DNA of 64,000 nt from Trinickia dinghuensis (GCF_003367175.1 NZ_QRGA01000019.1:114501-178500), one strand, 5' to 3'; counted from the first letter of the stretch, positions 49,370 through 61,791 are shown. Program-made: numbers and translations. The notes: generated by a model not told the origin, from the sequence alone.

Positions 49370-49411
49370 AAAAAAGACAAGACGCGGATTTTAAAGGAAA
49401 ATCCGCGTCTT
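49370..49411 (-). terminator. Strong intrinsic-terminator-like hairpin between rpoA and rplQ
   Basis: Minus strand: a perfect 14-bp stem (arms 49398-49411 and 49379-49392, core GACGCGGATT/AATCCGCGTC), 5-nt loop, followed by GTCTTTTTT. It lies 36 nt after the rpoA stop and before rplQ. It would cut the operon unless read through or processed. Confidence 0.8.
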
Positions 49412-49447
49412 CGCCAGACGTCGGAGCCGCAAGCGGCCCCGATGGCC

Positions 49448-50425
49448 TTACTTGTCGAGACCGGCCGGCGGCCAGTTCTCGAGCTTCATGCCGAGCGTCA
49501 AGCCGCGCGAGGCGAGCACTTCCTTGATCTCGTTGAGCGACTTGCGACCCAGATTCGGGGTCTTGAGCAGCTCGTTTTCCGTGCGCTGGATCAGATCGCC
49601 GATGTAGTAGATGTTTTCGGCCTTCAAGCAGTTGGCCGAACGCACCGTCAACTCGAGATCGTCCACCGGACGCAGCAGGATCGGATCGATCTGCGGCGCG
49701 CGCGACGGCGCTTCGGCGGCGGCTTCCGTGCCTTCCAGTGCCGCGAACACGGCGAGCTGGTCGACGAGAATACGTGCCGATTGACGAATCGCTTCCTCGG
49801 GCGAGATCACGCCGTTGGTTTCGATGTTCATCACGAGCTTGTCGAGGTCGGTACGCTGCTCGACACGGGCGCTTTCCACAGCGTAGCTCACGCGGCGAAC
49901 CGGCGAGAACGACGCGTCGAGCACGATGCGGCCGATGATCTTGGCCGTTTCTTCGCCGTAGCGGCGCACGTTGCCGGGCACGTAGCCGCGGCCCTTCTCG
50001 ACCTTGATCTGTACGTCGAGCTTGCCGCCCTTCGACAGATGGGCCACGACGTGATCGGGGTTGATCACTTCGCAGTCGTGCGGCAGCTCGATATCGCGAG
50101 CCGTCACGACGCCTTCGCCTTCCTTGCGCAGCGTGACCGTCACTTCGTCACGGTTGTGCAGCTTGAAGACGACGCCCTTCATGTTCAAAAGCAGATTGAC
50201 GACGTCTTCCTGCACGCCGTCGATCGTGGAATACTCATGCACCACACCCGCGATCGTCACTTCGGTCGGCGCGTAGCCCACCATCGACGACAGCAGGACG
50301 CGCCGGAGCGCGTTGCCCAAAGTGTGGCCGTAACCGCGTTCAAACGGTTCCATGACCACTTTCGCGTGGCTCTCGCCAAGCGATTCCACAGCGATGATCT
50401 TGGGCTTCAACAAACTGGTTTGCAT
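49448..50425 (-). CDS. rpoA: RNA polymerase alpha subunit
   Basis: 325-residue RpoA. The N-terminal dimerisation domain (about 1-230) includes [20 protein letters not shown] and [17 protein letters not shown]; the C-terminal DNA- and activator-binding domain (about 245-325) holds [36 protein letters not shown]. Length is family-normal. 124 nt upstream to rpsD contain an 8-bp inverted repeat (50445-50452 and 50496-50503) in the leader. Confidence 0.98.
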   Translation of the reverse strand: MQTSLLKPKIIAVESLGESHAKVVMEPFERGYGHTLGNALRRVLLSSMVGYAPTEVTIAGVVHEYSTIDGVQEDVVNLLLNMKGVVFKLHNRDEVTVTLRKEGEGVVTARDIELPHDCEVINPDHVVAHLSKGGKLDVQIKVEKGRGYVPGNVRRYGEETAKIIGRIVLDASFSPVRRVSYAVESARVEQRTDLDKLVMNIETNGVISPEEAIRQSARILVDQLAVFAALEGTEAAAEAPSRAPQIDPILLRPVDDLELTVRSANCLKAENIYYIGDLIQRTENELLKTPNLGRKSLNEIKEVLASRGLTLGMKLENWPPAGLDK

Positions 50426-50549
50426 AGGTTTTCCTTTTCAATACCCTCGGCTCGTTACACCGATAAGGCTGACCGGTAACACCCTGAAAATAAACAGCCG
50501 AGGCTCCCCCTTGCGCAACGCAATCGAGGTACCCCGGCCGTAAATCCGA

Positions 50550-51173
<624 letters not shown>

Positions 51174-51332
51174 TTTGCTTTCCTTCTGGTTTAGTCACGC
51201 AAACTTGCGTCTGCGCTAGTCCGTCCCCAAGCGAGGGCGAACGGTGGGCTTAGTTAAACATTCACGCACATCAATGCGCAAATCGCCTGCGGGCGCGTCA
51301 TCGCGCCGACAGGCGTGTTCCAGGCGCACGTC

Positions 51333-51737
51333 TTAGATACGACGGCGCTTCGGCGGACGGCAGCCGTTGTGCGGAACGGGCGTAACGTCGGAGATCGCCG
51401 TGATCTTGATGCCAAGACCATGCAGAGCGCGCACCGCCGATTCGCGACCGGGGCCGGGGCCCTTGATCCGCACTTCGAGGTTCTTGACGCCGTATTCCAT
51501 CGCCACGCGACCGGCCGACTCCGCAGCAACCTGCGCCGCGAACGGCGTCGACTTGCGCGAGCCCTTGAAGCCCTGGCCGCCCGACGTTGCCCAAGCAAGC
51601 GCATTGCCTTGACGGTCGGTGATCGTGATGATGGTGTTGTTGAACGACGCGTGAACGTGAACCACGCCCTCGGCGACGTTCTTCTTGACCTTCTTGCGAA
51701 CGCGTTGCGCCGCGGTGTTGTTCGAAGCCTTAGCCAT
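51333..51737 (-). CDS. rpsK: 30S ribosomal protein S11
   Basis: 134-residue S11 with [40 protein letters not shown] and the C-terminal [16 protein letters not shown]. It is 28 nt after rpsM in the alpha operon order rpsM-rpsK-rpsD-rpoA-rplQ. Confidence 0.98.
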   Translation of the reverse strand: MAKASNNTAAQRVRKKVKKNVAEGVVHVHASFNNTIITITDRQGNALAWATSGGQGFKGSRKSTPFAAQVAAESAGRVAMEYGVKNLEVRIKGPGPGRESAVRALHGLGIKITAISDVTPVPHNGCRPPKRRRI

Positions 51738-51765
51738 TACGTTTTCCTGTAACTGTCAGTCGCGC

Positions 51766-52131
51766 TTATTTCTTCAGCGATTGGGCAGCGCGGCGCGGAC
51801 CCTTGCGCGTACGGGCATTCGTGCGCGTACGTTGGCCACGCAGGGGCAGACCCTTGCGATGACGGACGCCGCGGTAGCAGCCGAGGTCCATCAGACGCTT
51901 GATGTTCATCGTCACTTCACGGCGCAGATCGCCTTCGACGACGAACTTGCCGACTTCTTCACGCAGCTTTTCGAGATCCGCGTCCGTCAGGTCCTTGACC
52001 TTCTTGTTCACTGCGACGCCAGCCGTTTCGCAAATTTGTTGCGAACGCGTGCGGCCGATCCCGAAGATCGCCGTCAGACCGATCACGGCGTGCTGGTGGT
52101 TAGGGATGTTCACCCCTGCAATACGAGCCAT
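51766..52131 (-). CDS. rpsM: 30S ribosomal protein S13
   Basis: 121-residue S13. It shows [20 protein letters not shown], the helix-two-turn-helix [10 protein letters not shown] and the basic tail [17 protein letters not shown] that contacts tRNA in the P site. It is first of the alpha cluster, 41 nt after rpmJ. Confidence 0.98.
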   Translation of the reverse strand: MARIAGVNIPNHQHAVIGLTAIFGIGRTRSQQICETAGVAVNKKVKDLTDADLEKLREEVGKFVVEGDLRREVTMNIKRLMDLGCYRGVRHRKGLPLRGQRTRTNARTRKGPRRAAQSLKK

Positions 52132-52172
52132 TGTTTTTCCTCAAACAAAAAGCGCAACCAAAAGCGCGGCGT

Positions 52173-52289
52173 TCAGCCTTGGCGCTGTTTGTGGCGCGGA
52201 TCAGAGCTGCAAATCACGCGCACGACACCCTTGCGCTTGATGATCTTGCAATTGCGGCAAATGCGCTTAACCGATGCCATCACTTTCAT
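52173..52289 (-). CDS. rpmJ: 50S ribosomal protein L36
   Basis: 38-residue L36, start [20 protein letters not shown] and end DPRHKQRQG. Zinc ligands Cys11, Cys14, Cys27 and His33 are intact, so it is the zinc-binding form. It lies between infA (20 nt) and rpsM, the usual place. Confidence 0.97.
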
Positions 52290-52309
52290 GATATTACCCT
52301 TTTTTCAAA

Positions 52310-52528
52310 TCACTTCGCCCGGAACACGATCCGCGCACGGGACAGATCGTAAGGCGTCAACTCAACCGTTACCTTGTCGCCCGGAAGGATGCGGATGTAG
52401 TGCATCCGCATCTTGCCGGAAATATGACCCAACACGACATGGCCGTTTTCCAGCTTCACACGGAAGGTAGCATTGGGGAGGTTCTCGATGACCTCGCCCT
52501 GCATCTGGATTACATCGTCTTTGGCCAT
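52310..52528 (-). CDS. infA: Translation initiation factor IF-1
   Basis: 72-residue OB-fold protein that binds the ribosomal A site during initiation: [40 protein letters not shown], and the C-terminal [14 protein letters not shown]. The ATG at 52528 follows AAAGGACT and gives the standard length; an upstream TTG is not needed. It lies 8 nt after secY. Confidence 0.97.
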   Translation of the reverse strand: MAKDDVIQMQGEVIENLPNATFRVKLENGHVVLGHISGKMRMHYIRILPGDKVTVELTPYDLSRARIVFRAK

Positions 52529-52536
52529 AAGTCCTT

Positions 52537-53886
52537 TCAACGCATCGGGATGTTGCCGCCGCCCTTGAAGTTCGCCTTCTTGAGCAACGACTCATACTGC
52601 TGCGACATAACGTACGACTGCACCTGCGCCATGAAGTCCATCGTGACGACGACAATGATCAGCAGCGACGTTCCGCCAAAATAAAACGGCACGTTCCAGC
52701 GCAGCACCAAAAACTCAGGCAGCAGACAGACGAACACGATGTAGATCGCACCGGCCAGCGTCAGACGCGTCAGGATGCGGTCGATATACCGTGCGGTCTG
52801 ATCGCCCGGACGGATGCCCGGAACGAATGCGCCGCTTTTCTTCAGGTTGTCGGCCGTCTCTCTGCTGTTGAACACCAGCGCGGTGTAGAAGAAGCAGAAG
52901 AAAACGATCGCCAACGCGTACAGCAACACGTACACGGGCTGGCCCGGCTTAATTGCATCGGCCACGTTGTGCAGCGTGTCGGTGAGCCAGCTGCCGCGCG
53001 TACCCGAGCTGAACCAATTCAGGATCGTTGCCGGGAACAGGATGATCGACGATGCGAAGATCGGCGGAATCACGCCCGACATGTTCAGCTTGAGCGGCAA
53101 GTGCGACGACTGCCCGCCGTAAATCTTGTTACCGACCTGGCGCTTCGCGTAGTTCACGAGGATCTTGCGCTGGCCACGTTCGACGTACACCACGAAGTAG
53201 GTCACCGCACCGATCAGCGCCACCACGATGATCGCCGTGAACGGGTGCATCGAGCCCGACTGCACGAGCGAGACGAGCCCGCCCACCGCGTTCGGGAATC
53301 CCGCTGCGATCCCGGCGAAGATGATGATCGAGATCCCGTTGCCGAGCCCGCGTTCCGTGATCTGCTCACCGAGCCACATCAGGAACATCGTGCCCGTCAC
53401 GAGCGTCACGACCGTCGTCAGGCGAAACACCATGCCCGGATCGATCACGAGGCCCGGCTGGTTCTCGAGCGCCACGGCAATGCCGAACGCTTGGAACAAC
53501 GCCAGCAAGACCGTGAAGACCCGCGTGTACTGCGTGATCTTGCGCTGCCCTGCCTGACCTTCCTTCTTCAGTGCTTCGAGCTGAGGCGAGACGATCGCGA
53601 GCAGCTGCATGATGATCGAGGAGGAGATGTACGGCATGATCCCCAACGCGAAAATCGTGAACCGCTGCAGCGCGCCACCCGAGAACATGTTGAACATGCC
53701 CAGGATGCCGCCCGATTGGCTCTGGAACAGCTTCGCCAACTGATCCGGATCGATCCCCGGCACCGGAATGTGCGCGCCGATGCGATAGACGACCAGCGCC
53801 AGCAGCAGGAACACTGCCCGCCGGCGCAGGTCGCCGAACTTCGCCGTGCTTCGGCCGGCTTTTGCGAGACTCGGGCTGTTAGCCAA
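52537..53886 (-). CDS. secY: Protein translocase subunit SecY
   Basis: 449-residue ten-segment membrane channel for protein export. Landmarks are [34 protein letters not shown], the plug region after it, the loop-4 [19 protein letters not shown] and the loop-5 [21 protein letters not shown] start it at the TTG at 53886: GGAGA lies 7 nt upstream and [13 protein letters not shown] is the usual beginning in the group; an ATG at 53904 would add six residues but lacks such a site. It follows rplO by 61 nt. Confidence 0.95.
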   Translation of the reverse strand: MANSPSLAKAGRSTAKFGDLRRRAVFLLLALVVYRIGAHIPVPGIDPDQLAKLFQSQSGGILGMFNMFSGGALQRFTIFALGIMPYISSSIIMQLLAIVSPQLEALKKEGQAGQRKITQYTRVFTVLLALFQAFGIAVALENQPGLVIDPGMVFRLTTVVTLVTGTMFLMWLGEQITERGLGNGISIIIFAGIAAGFPNAVGGLVSLVQSGSMHPFTAIIVVALIGAVTYFVVYVERGQRKILVNYAKRQVGNKIYGGQSSHLPLKLNMSGVIPPIFASSIILFPATILNWFSSGTRGSWLTDTLHNVADAIKPGQPVYVLLYALAIVFFCFFYTALVFNSRETADNLKKSGAFVPGIRPGDQTARYIDRILTRLTLAGAIYIVFVCLLPEFLVLRWNVPFYFGGTSLLIIVVVTMDFMAQVQSYVMSQQYESLLKKANFKGGGNIPMR

Positions 53887-53947
53887 GTACGTTCTCCGAT
53901 GCAAATGCCATTGACAGCAATCGCTCTTTCACGCGATCGAAAGCCAA

Positions 53948-54382
53948 TTACTCGGCGAACGAGCCGCCGGCCGCTTCGATCGCGGCGCGGGCGCCCTTCG
54001 TCGCACCGAGGCCCTTCACGACGATCTTGCGCGAGATCTCGCCGGTGGCGATGATCTTGGCGCTCTTCGTCAGCTCACCGAGGAGGCCGGCTTGCTTCAG
54101 TGCGAGCAAGTCGATTTCGTCGACGGGCAGGGCTTGCAGATCGCCGAGGCGCACTTCACCGACGAATTCCTTCGTCAGCGACGTGAAGCCGCGCTTGGGC
54201 AGGCGACGTTGCAGCGGCATTTGACCGCCTTCGAAGCCGACCTTGTGAAAGCCGCCCGAACGCGATTTCTGACCCTTGTGACCACGGCCGGCAGTTTTGC
54301 CGAGGCCGGAGCCGATACCGCGGCCGACGCGGCGCTTAGCGTGCTTGGCGCCTTCAGCCGGCTTCAGGTTGTTCAATTCCAT
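53948..54382 (-). CDS. rplO: 50S ribosomal protein L15
   Basis: 144-residue L15 with [20 protein letters not shown], the glycine-rich [20 protein letters not shown] and the C-terminal domain [19 protein letters not shown]. The ATG at 54382 fits the family length. Spc operon. Confidence 0.98.
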   Translation of the reverse strand: MELNNLKPAEGAKHAKRRVGRGIGSGLGKTAGRGHKGQKSRSGGFHKVGFEGGQMPLQRRLPKRGFTSLTKEFVGEVRLGDLQALPVDEIDLLALKQAGLLGELTKSAKIIATGEISRKIVVKGLGATKGARAAIEAAGGSFAE

Positions 54383-54410
54383 ATTCAACTCCTCGAGTCC
54401 CAGGCCGGGT

Positions 54411-54593
54411 TTAGGCGATGACCTTAACAAGGTACGAGACCTTGTTGATCATGCCGCGCACGGCGGGCGTGTCTTGCAGTTCGCTGACCGAGTTGAGTCG
54501 GCGCAGGCCCAGGCCACGCACCGTGGCACGGTGCGATTCGCGGGTCCCAATCAGGCTCTTGACGAGCTGAACCTTGACAGTTTTATCAGACAT
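54411..54593 (-). CDS. rpmD: 50S ribosomal protein L30
   Basis: 60-residue L30: [40 protein letters not shown]. The ATG at 54593 gives the usual length; a GTG three codons upstream is not needed. Between rpsE and rplO. Confidence 0.97.
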   Translation of the reverse strand: MSDKTVKVQLVKSLIGTRESHRATVRGLGLRRLNSVSELQDTPAVRGMINKVSYLVKVIA

Positions 54594-54609
54594 GGTGACC
54601 ACCTAGGCA

Positions 54610-55128
54610 TTAGCCCAAAATTTCTTCGACCGACTTGCCGCGCTTCGCAGCGATGTCAGCCGGCGTCGACTGCTTGCGCAGCCCGTCGAGCGTGGCACGC
54701 ACGAGGTTGTACGGGTTCGTCGAACCGTGGCTCTTCGCGACGACGTTCTGCACGCCCATCACGTCGAACACCGCGCGCATCGGGCCGCCGGCGATCACGC
54801 CCGTACCACCCTTCGCCGGAGCGAGCAGAACCACCGACGCGCCATGCTTGCCGTGCACTTCGTGCTGCAGCGTACCGTTCTTCAACGGCACCTTGAACAT
54901 GTTGCGGCGGGCTTGTTCCATCGCCTTTTGCACGGCCACGGGCACTTCCTTCGCCTTGCCCTTGCCCATGCCCACGCGGCCGTCACCGTCGCCGACCACG
55001 GTCAGTGCGGCGAAACCGAGAATCCGGCCGCCCTTCACCACCTTGGTCACGCGATTGACCGCGATCATCTTTTCGCGAAGGCCGTCGTCGCGTTCGTCAG
55101 CCTGAACTTTCGCTTGCATCTTTGCCAT
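54610..55128 (-). CDS. rpsE: 30S ribosomal protein S5
   Basis: 172-residue S5 with the double-stranded-RNA-like N-terminal domain ([40 protein letters not shown]) and the C-terminal domain [20 protein letters not shown]. Spectinomycin-site loop residues are of wild-type form as far as I can judge. 15 nt after rplR. Confidence 0.98.
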   Translation of the reverse strand: MAKMQAKVQADERDDGLREKMIAVNRVTKVVKGGRILGFAALTVVGDGDGRVGMGKGKAKEVPVAVQKAMEQARRNMFKVPLKNGTLQHEVHGKHGASVVLLAPAKGGTGVIAGGPMRAVFDVMGVQNVVAKSHGSTNPYNLVRATLDGLRKQSTPADIAAKRGKSVEEILG

Positions 55129-55143
55129 GACGAATTCTTTCCC

Positions 55144-55509
55144 TTAGAACTTGAGCCCGGCTTCGCGCGCCGCGTCGGCCAGCGCTTTCACGCGGCCGTG
55201 GTAGCGAAAACCCGAGCGATCGAAGGCGACGGATTCGACGCCGGCAGCCTTGGCTTTTTCAGCGATACGCTTGCCGATCAGCGTGGCGGCGGCAACGTTG
55301 CCACCCTTGCCCGATTGGTCGGCCAGTTGCGCACGCACTTCAGCTTCGAGCGTCGACGCGCTGGCGAGCACCTTGGTGCCGCAGGGCGAGAACACTTGCG
55401 CATAAATGTGCGTGTTCGTGCGATGCACGGCGAGGCGTGCGACCTGCAGTTCGGCGATCTTGATACGCGTCTGACGAGCGCGGCGCAGGCGAGATTGAGT
55501 CTTATCCAT
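55144..55509 (-). CDS. rplR: 50S ribosomal protein L18
   Basis: 121-residue L18 that binds 5S r[43 protein letters not shown], and the C-terminal [20 protein letters not shown]. 12 nt after rplF. Confidence 0.98.
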   Translation of the reverse strand: MDKTQSRLRRARQTRIKIAELQVARLAVHRTNTHIYAQVFSPCGTKVLASASTLEAEVRAQLADQSGKGGNVAAATLIGKRIAEKAKAAGVESVAFDRSGFRYHGRVKALADAAREAGLKF

Positions 55510-55521
55510 GATTGCGCACCC

Positions 55522-56052
55522 TTACTTCTTCTTCGTTTCTTTGAGGATCACCACCTCGTCGGCATAGCGCACGCCCTTGCCCTTGTAGGGCTCCGGCGGA
55601 CGATAGCCGCGCACTTCGGCAGCGACTTGGCCGACTTTCTGCTTGTCGATCCCCTTGATCACGATTTCCGTTTGCGACGGGGTTTCAGCCTTCACGCCTT
55701 CCGGCATCTGGTGCACCACAGGGTGCGAGAAACCCAGCGACAGGTTCAGCTTGTCGCCTTGCGCTTGCGCACGATAGCCCACGCCGACGAGGTTGAGCTT
55801 GCGCTCGAAACCCTTCGTCGCACCGTGCACCATGTTCGCGACGATCGCGCGCATCGTGCCCGACATCGCGTTCGCTTCGCGGCTTTCGCCAACCGGCTCG
55901 AACTTCAGGACCGCGCCGTCGACGACGATGTTCACGAGCTTGTTCAGCGGCTGCGAAATCGTGCCGAGCGAGCCCTTCACCGTAATGAAGCCGTTCTCGA
56001 CTTTCACTTCGGCGCCGGACAGCGCGACCGGGCTTTTACCTACTCGAGACAT
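55522..56052 (-). CDS. rplF: 50S ribosomal protein L6
   Basis: 176-residue L6 with two repeated domains; [20 protein letters not shown] begins it, and [20 protein letters not shown], the L6 signature, ends it. 21 nt after rpsH. Confidence 0.98.
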   Translation of the reverse strand: MSRVGKSPVALSGAEVKVENGFITVKGSLGTISQPLNKLVNIVVDGAVLKFEPVGESREANAMSGTMRAIVANMVHGATKGFERKLNLVGVGYRAQAQGDKLNLSLGFSHPVVHQMPEGVKAETPSQTEIVIKGIDKQKVGQVAAEVRGYRPPEPYKGKGVRYADEVVILKETKKK

Positions 56053-56073
56053 GTTTCTTCTCCTCTTTCGGCG

Positions 56074-56469
56074 TTAAGCGACGTAGCAGATGACTTCGCC
56101 GCCGACGCCATTGGCGCGGGCCTTGCGGTCGGTCATCACACCCTTGGGCGTCGACACGATCGCGACACCGAGGCCATTCATGACCGACGGGATGTCGTTG
56201 CGACCGCGGTACACGCGCAGGCCGGGCTTCGAGACGCGTTCGAGGCGCTCGATGACCGGACGGCCGGCGTAGTACTTCAACGCGATGTTCAATTCCGACT
56301 TCGCGCCTTCCGACTTCACTGCGAAGCTGTCGATATAACCTTCATCCTTCAAGACTTGCGCAATCGCCACCTTGACCTTGGACGAGGGCATCGCCACCGT
56401 AACCTTCTCGACCATCTGCGCGTTGCGGATGCGAGTCAGCATATCGGCGATAGGATCACTCATGCTCAT
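56074..56469 (-). CDS. rpsH: 30S ribosomal protein S8
   Basis: 131-residue S8, start [20 protein letters not shown] as in E. coli S8, and the C-terminal rRNA-binding [20 protein letters not shown]. In E. coli S8 represses the spc operon by binding near rplE; whether this occurs here is not tested. Second Met (Met3) is an alternative start. Confidence 0.97.
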   Translation of the reverse strand: MSMSDPIADMLTRIRNAQMVEKVTVAMPSSKVKVAIAQVLKDEGYIDSFAVKSEGAKSELNIALKYYAGRPVIERLERVSKPGLRVYRGRNDIPSVMNGLGVAIVSTPKGVMTDRKARANGVGGEVICYVA

Positions 56470-56483
56470 TTACGTTTCTCCTA

Positions 56484-56789
56484 TTACCAGCTCGCCTTGG
56501 TCAGGCCGGGGATCTCGCCGCGGAATGCGATTTCGCGAATCTTGTTACGCGCAAGTCCGAACTTACGGAACGTGCCACGCGGACGACCCGTGATCGCGCA
56601 GCGATTGCGCTTGCGCGTCGGGTTCGCGTTACGGGGCAGTTGTTGCAGCTCGAGACGAGCCGCATAGCGCTCTTCTTCCGACTTCGATTGGTCGTCGATG
56701 ATCGTCTTCAGCGCTTCGCGCTTCGGGGCGAACTTCGCCGCCAGGCGGGCGCGCTTCTTTTCACGTTCGATCAGTGCCAGTTTAGCCAC
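56484..56789 (-). CDS. rpsN: 30S ribosomal protein S14
   Basis: 101-residue S14, the long form without zinc cysteines: [20 protein letters not shown] and the C-terminal [20 protein letters not shown]. 7 nt after rplE. Confidence 0.98.
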   Translation of the reverse strand: MAKLALIEREKKRARLAAKFAPKREALKTIIDDQSKSEEERYAARLELQQLPRNANPTRKRNRCAITGRPRGTFRKFGLARNKIREIAFRGEIPGLTKASW

Positions 56790-56796
56790 GGTAACC

Positions 56797-57336
56797 TCAG
56801 TTTCTGAACGGGAACTTGAAGCTGGCGAGCAGTGCCTTGGCTTCGTCGTCGGTCTTCGCGGTGGTCGTGATGCTGATGTTCAGCCCACGCAGCGCGTCGA
56901 TTTTGTCGTAGTCGATTTCGGGGAAAATGATCTGCTCTTTCACACCGATGTTGTAGTTGCCGCGACCGTCGAACGCACGACCCGACACACCACGGAAGTC
57001 ACGCACGCGGGGCAGCGCCACCGTCACGAAACGATCCAGGAATTCGTACATCGCTTGACCACGCAGCGTGACCATCGCGCCGATCGGATAGCCTTGACGG
57101 ATCTTGAAGCCTGCAATTGCCTTGCGGGCCTTCGTCACGACGGGCTTCTGACCTGCGATCTTCGTCAGATCGCCAACGGCGTTTTCGATGATCTTTTTGT
57201 CAGCGACGGCTTCGCCAAGACCCATGTTCAGGGTGATCTTGGTGATGCGCGGCACTTCCATGACCGACTTGTAGCCGAACTTCTCGATAAGGCCGGGGAC
57301 GACCTTCTCTTTGTAAAACTCTTGCAAACGAGCCAT
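56797..57336 (-). CDS. rplE: 50S ribosomal protein L5
   Basis: 179-residue 5S rRNA-binding protein: [40 protein letters not shown], and [20 protein letters not shown]. Spc operon, 18 nt after rplX. Confidence 0.98.
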   Translation of the reverse strand: MARLQEFYKEKVVPGLIEKFGYKSVMEVPRITKITLNMGLGEAVADKKIIENAVGDLTKIAGQKPVVTKARKAIAGFKIRQGYPIGAMVTLRGQAMYEFLDRFVTVALPRVRDFRGVSGRAFDGRGNYNIGVKEQIIFPEIDYDKIDALRGLNISITTTAKTDDEAKALLASFKFPFRN

Positions 57337-57354
57337 TTTTTATACTCCGCAGCG

Positions 57355-57663
57355 TCAGGCGCTCAGCACGGCACCGGTCGTCTTCAGGAAGCGAACCTTC
57401 TTGCCATCCTCGACCTTGATGCCCACACGCGAGGCTTTGCCGTTCGCGTCGACGAGCGCGACGTTCGAAATGTTCAGGGGCATCGTCTTCGCCTCCACGC
57501 CACCCGTCGTACCCTTCATCGGGTTCGGCTTGACGTGCTTCTTGACGAGATTGATGCCTTCCACCGTCACCTGCTCATCGCCGACGGCCAGCACGACACC
57601 GCGCTTGCCCTTATCCTTGCCGGTGATGACGATGACTTCGTCACCCTTGCGAATCTTATTCAT
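57355..57663 (-). CDS. rplX: 50S ribosomal protein L24
   Basis: 102-residue L24 with the KOW motif near the start ([20 protein letters not shown]) and the family segment [20 protein letters not shown]. 9 nt after rplN. Confidence 0.98.
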   Translation of the reverse strand: MNKIRKGDEVIVITGKDKGKRGVVLAVGDEQVTVEGINLVKKHVKPNPMKGTTGGVEAKTMPLNISNVALVDANGKASRVGIKVEDGKKVRFLKTTGAVLSA

Positions 57664-57672
57664 CGCAGCTCC

Positions 57673-58041
57673 TTACAGCACTTCCGGCGCGAGCGAAACG
57701 ATCTTCATGAACCGTTCGCTACGCAACTCACGCGTGACCGGCCCGAAAATACGGGTGCCGATCGGCTCGAGCTTGGCATTCAACAGGACGGCAGCATTGC
57801 CGTCGAACTTGATCAGCGAGCCGTCTTGGCGACGCACGCCCTTGGCGGTGCGAACCACCACGGCGTTGTAGATTTCGCCTTTCTTCACGCGCCCGCGCGG
57901 CGTTGCCTCTTTGACGGTCACCTTGATGATGTCGCCGATGCTGGCGTAACGACGCTTCGAGCCGCCGAGCACCTTGATGCACAAAACTTCACGTGCACCC
58001 GTGTTGTCGGCCACTTCAAGCCGAGATTCGGTCTGGATCAT
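57673..58041 (-). CDS. rplN: 50S ribosomal protein L14
   Basis: 122-residue L14: [20 protein letters not shown] and the signature [20 protein letters not shown]. First gene of the spc part; an unusually wide 281-nt gap separates it from rpsQ. Confidence 0.98.
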   Translation of the reverse strand: MIQTESRLEVADNTGAREVLCIKVLGGSKRRYASIGDIIKVTVKEATPRGRVKKGEIYNAVVVRTAKGVRRQDGSLIKFDGNAAVLLNAKLEPIGTRIFGPVTRELRSERFMKIVSLAPEVL

Positions 58042-58322
58042 GGTTTATCTTTCCCAACTTAATCCGCCTGCACCACCATGGTTCAGCCGGTCAGTCTTGG
58101 TCCCGTCAGCCTATCGGCTGCTTGGGTAAGAACACAGCAGCGACGGCAACGAAACCGCCATCGCAATCGAGTGATTCACCGGAACGGCCTGGCGCCCTTC
58201 CGTTTCCCTCTCCACGTCGTCCGCAATGGATCCCATAAAGAGGGAAGACCGAGATTATAACAAATAACCTCGGTCTTGCAAGCGAAATCTACAGCGATTT
58301 CAACGACTTCTACTACGCTGCT
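58042..58322 (-). other. Gap between the S10 and spc clusters
   Basis: 281 nt without a gene between rpsQ and rplN. The end near rpsQ holds a strong hairpin (58245-58277). I looked for an rplN promoter in the rest and found no convincing -35/-10 pair on the minus strand, though the length suggests one. A ribosome site GGGAAAG lies before rplN. Confidence 0.6.
58245..58277 (-). terminator. Hairpin after rpsQ (S10 cluster end)
   Basis: Arms AAGACCGAG (58245-58253) and CTCGGTCTT (58269-58277), extended after one mismatch by TTAT/ATAA, loop of 5. On the minus strand it is followed by CCCTCTTTAT, a poor U-run, so it may be a weak terminator or a processing site 45 nt after rpsQ. Confidence 0.55.
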
Positions 58323-58595
58323 TTAGATGATGCGAGCAGCTTCGACAAGGCGGGACACGGTCCAGGCTTTCGTCTTCGAGATCGGACGCGTTTCCTGGAT
58401 TTCGACGAGGTCGCCCTCGTTGTACGTGTTCGCGTCGTCATGCGCGTGGTACTTCTTCGAACGCACGACGTACTTGCCGTAGATCGGGTGCTTCACGCGG
58501 TGCTCGACGAGCACGGTGACCGTCTTGTCCATCTTGTTGCTGACGACCTTGCCGACCAGCGTCCGCTTGAGCGAGGTTTTCACGCTATCGTTCAT
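58323..58595 (-). CDS. rpsQ: 30S ribosomal protein S17
   Basis: 90-residue OB-fold protein: [40 protein letters not shown], and [20 protein letters not shown]. The ATG overlaps the rpmC stop by 4 nt. Last of the S10 part. Confidence 0.98.
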   Translation of the reverse strand: MNDSVKTSLKRTLVGKVVSNKMDKTVTVLVEHRVKHPIYGKYVVRSKKYHAHDDANTYNEGDLVEIQETRPISKTKAWTVSRLVEAARII

Positions 58596-58789
58596 TTCTG
58601 GTTCGCCTTCTCAGTCAGGACGGTCCGCACACGTGCGATGTCGCGACGAACCTTCTTCAGCTGGCTCGTGTTCGTGAGCTGCTGGGTCGCGAGTTGCATG
58701 CGCAGGCCGAATTGCGCCTTCAGCAGGTCCGACAGCTCTTTGTTGAGCGCGGCCTGGTCTTTCTGGTGAAGTTCGGAAGCCTTCATCAT
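58592..58789 (-). CDS. rpmC: 50S ribosomal protein L29
   Basis: 65-residue L29, two helices: [20 protein letters not shown] and [20 protein letters not shown] with [14 protein letters not shown]. Two ATGs in a row (MMKASE); either is possible. Overlaps rpsQ by 4 nt. Confidence 0.97.
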   Translation of the reverse strand: MMKASELHQKDQAALNKELSDLLKAQFGLRMQLATQQLTNTSQLKKVRRDIARVRTVLTEKANQK

Positions 58790-58796
58790 TTGCTCC

Positions 58797-59213
58797 TTAG
58801 GCGCCGAGCTGACGGACGATGAACGCCGTCTTCAGCGGCAGCTTCGCTGCAGCCAGACGGAACGCTTCACGCGCCAGCTCTTCGGTTACGCCATCCATTT
58901 CGTACAGCATCTTGCCCGGCTGAATCTCGGCGACGTAGTACTCCGGGTTACCCTTACCGTTACCCATCCGTACTTCGGCCGGCTTTTGCGAGATCGGCTT
59001 GTCCGGGAAAATGCGGATCCAGATGCGGCCGCCGCGCTTGATGTGACGCGTCATGGCACGACGCGCCGCTTCGATTTGACGCGCGGTCAGACGGCCGCGA
59101 CCGATAGCCTTCAGGCCGAATTCACCGAACGACACCGCGTTGCCGCGCGTCGCTACACCGGTGTTACGACCCTTCTGCTCTTTGCGATACTTCCTGCGTT
59201 TCGGTTGCAGCAT
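58797..59213 (-). CDS. rplP: 50S ribosomal protein L16
   Basis: 138-residue L16: [20 protein letters not shown], the signature [20 protein letters not shown] and [20 protein letters not shown] with [15 protein letters not shown]. 2 nt after rpsC. Confidence 0.98.
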   Translation of the reverse strand: MLQPKRRKYRKEQKGRNTGVATRGNAVSFGEFGLKAIGRGRLTARQIEAARRAMTRHIKRGGRIWIRIFPDKPISQKPAEVRMGNGKGNPEYYVAEIQPGKMLYEMDGVTEELAREAFRLAAAKLPLKTAFIVRQLGA

Positions 59214-59215
59214 CG

Positions 59216-60007
<792 letters not shown>

Positions 60008-60018
60008 CGTATGACCCC

Positions 60019-60348
60019 TTAATTCCCGACCGTCACAGTGATGTGACAGGATTGCTTCTCGATGCGGTTGCCGCGGCCTTTGGCGCGCGCGGTGAACCGC
60101 TTCAGCGAGGCAGCCTTGTCGACGTAGATGCTCTTGATCTTGAGCTCGTCGATGTCGGCGCCCTCGTTGTGCTCCGCATTCGCGATCGCCGACAGCACGA
60201 CCTTCTTCACGATGCCAGCCGCTTTCTTCGGCGAGAACGTCAGAACGTTCAGCGCCTTGTCGACCGGCAAACCGCGGATCTGGTCAGCCACAAGGCGCGT
60301 CTTCTGCGCCGAGATGCGGGCACCGCGATGAATTGCTTTCACTTCCAT
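60019..60348 (-). CDS. rplV: 50S ribosomal protein L22
   Basis: 109-residue L22: [20 protein letters not shown], the beta-hairpin that lines the exit tunnel near [20 protein letters not shown]. 11 nt after rpsC's upstream neighbour in the S10 order rpsS-rplV-rpsC. Confidence 0.98.
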
Positions 60349-60360
60349 CTTGATTGCCCC

Positions 60361-60636
60361 TTATTTCTTAGCCTTCTTGTCGGCCGCGTGACCCTTGAAC
60401 GTCCGGGTCAATGCGAACTCGCCAAGCTTGTGGCCGACCATGTTTTCCGAGATGTACACCGGAACGTGTTGACGGCCGTTGTGGACGGCGATCGTCAAGC
60501 CGATGAAATCCGGGAGGATCGTCGAGCGGCGCGACCAAGTCTTGATAGGCTTCTTGTCGCGCGTGGCTGCAGCCGCCTCAACCTTCTTCAGCAAATGGGC
60601 GTCGCAGAACGGACCTTTTTTTACAGAACGTGCCAT
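60361..60636 (-). CDS. rpsS: 30S ribosomal protein S19
   Basis: 91-residue S19: [40 protein letters not shown], and the C-terminal signature [15 protein letters not shown]. 10 nt after rplB. Confidence 0.98.
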   Translation of the reverse strand: MARSVKKGPFCDAHLLKKVEAAAATRDKKPIKTWSRRSTILPDFIGLTIAVHNGRQHVPVYISENMVGHKLGEFALTRTFKGHAADKKAKK

Positions 60637-60646
60637 TGTCTGCTCC

Positions 60647-61474
60647 TTAACGCTTGTGACGGCGCTGGACGATCATCGTCGTCGTGCGCTTGTTGCTGCG
60701 GGTGCGATAACCCTTCGTCTGCTGGCCCCACGGGCTCACCGGGTGACGGCCTGCAGCGGTACGGCCTTCACCACCGCCGTGCGGGTGATCGACCGGGTTC
60801 ATCGCAACGCCGCGCACCGTCGGACGGATACCGCGCCAGCGGTTCGCGCCGGCCTTGCCGATTTGACGGAGGCTGTGCTCTTCGTTGCCCACTTCGCCGA
60901 TCGTCGCGCGGCACTCGATGTGCACGCGGCGGATTTCGCCCGAACGCAGACGCACTTGAGCGTACGTGCCTTCACGCGCCAGCAGCATGGCCGACGTACC
61001 GGCCGAACGCGCCATTTGCGCGCCCTTGCCCGGCAGCATCTCGATGCAGTGGATCGTCGTACCGACCGGGATGTTGCGGATCGGCAGCGTGTTGCCCGCG
61101 CGAATCGGCGCTTCGGAGCCCGACATCAGTTGTTGACCGACCGTCATGCCCTTCGACGCGATGATGTAGCGGCGTTCGCCGTCCGCGTACAGCAGCAGTG
61201 CGATGTTCGCGCTACGGTTCGGGTCGTACTCGAGACGCTCGACCTTCGCCGGAATGCCGTCCTTCGTGCGACGGAAGTCGATGACACGATAGTGCTGCTT
61301 GTGACCGCCGCCTTGATGGCGCGTCGTCACATGGCCGTTGTTGTTACGACCGGCGGCCTTGCTCTGCGACTCGAGCAGCGCAGCGTGCGGCTTGCCCTTG
61401 TGCAGATCCTTGTTGACCACCTTGACCATCGCGCGGCGACCCGGCGAGGTCGGCTTAACTTTCACGATTGCCAT
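60647..61474 (-). CDS. rplB: 50S ribosomal protein L2
   Basis: 275-residue L2 of the peptidyl-transferase region: [39 protein letters not shown], and the C-terminal loop [20 protein letters not shown] with its conserved His, [19 protein letters not shown]. 2 nt after rplW. Confidence 0.98.
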   Translation of the reverse strand: MAIVKVKPTSPGRRAMVKVVNKDLHKGKPHAALLESQSKAAGRNNNGHVTTRHQGGGHKQHYRVIDFRRTKDGIPAKVERLEYDPNRSANIALLLYADGERRYIIASKGMTVGQQLMSGSEAPIRAGNTLPIRNIPVGTTIHCIEMLPGKGAQMARSAGTSAMLLAREGTYAQVRLRSGEIRRVHIECRATIGEVGNEEHSLRQIGKAGANRWRGIRPTVRGVAMNPVDHPHGGGEGRTAAGRHPVSPWGQQTKGYRTRSNKRTTTMIVQRRHKR

Positions 61475-61476
61475 GA

Positions 61477-61791
61477 TTACTTGGCCTCCGCTTCAAAGTT
61501 GATTTCCTGGCCGGGCTTCAGGCAGACGTACGCCTTCTTCACGTCCTTGCGCTTGCCCATGAAACGGCCGAAGCGCTTGGCTTTGCCCTTCATGTTCAGC
61601 ACGTTGACGGATTCGACTTCCACCTTGAACAGCAGCTCGACAGCGGCCTTCACTTCCTGCTTCGTCGCGTCGGGGGCGACTTCGAACACGACTTGCTCGT
61701 TCTTGTCGGCCACCAGCGTCGCCTTTTCGGAGATCACCGGCGCGAGCAGGACCTGCATCAAACGATGATCGTTCTTGCGAATCTCGCTCAT
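61477..61791 (-). CDS. rplW: 50S ribosomal protein L23
   Basis: 104-residue L23 of the exit site: [20 protein letters not shown], the family domain [33 protein letters not shown]. The ATG overlaps the rplD stop by 4 nt. Confidence 0.98.
   Translation of the reverse strand: MSEIRKNDHRLMQVLLAPVISEKATLVADKNEQVVFEVAPDATKQEVKAAVELLFKVEVESVNVLNMKGKAKRFGRFMGKRKDVKKAYVCLKPGQEINFEAEAK

Noticed and set aside
53886..53904. ATG start of secY at 53904
   Set aside because: It adds six residues absent from the usual SecY start, and the GGAGA ribosome site lies between it and the TTG at 53886.
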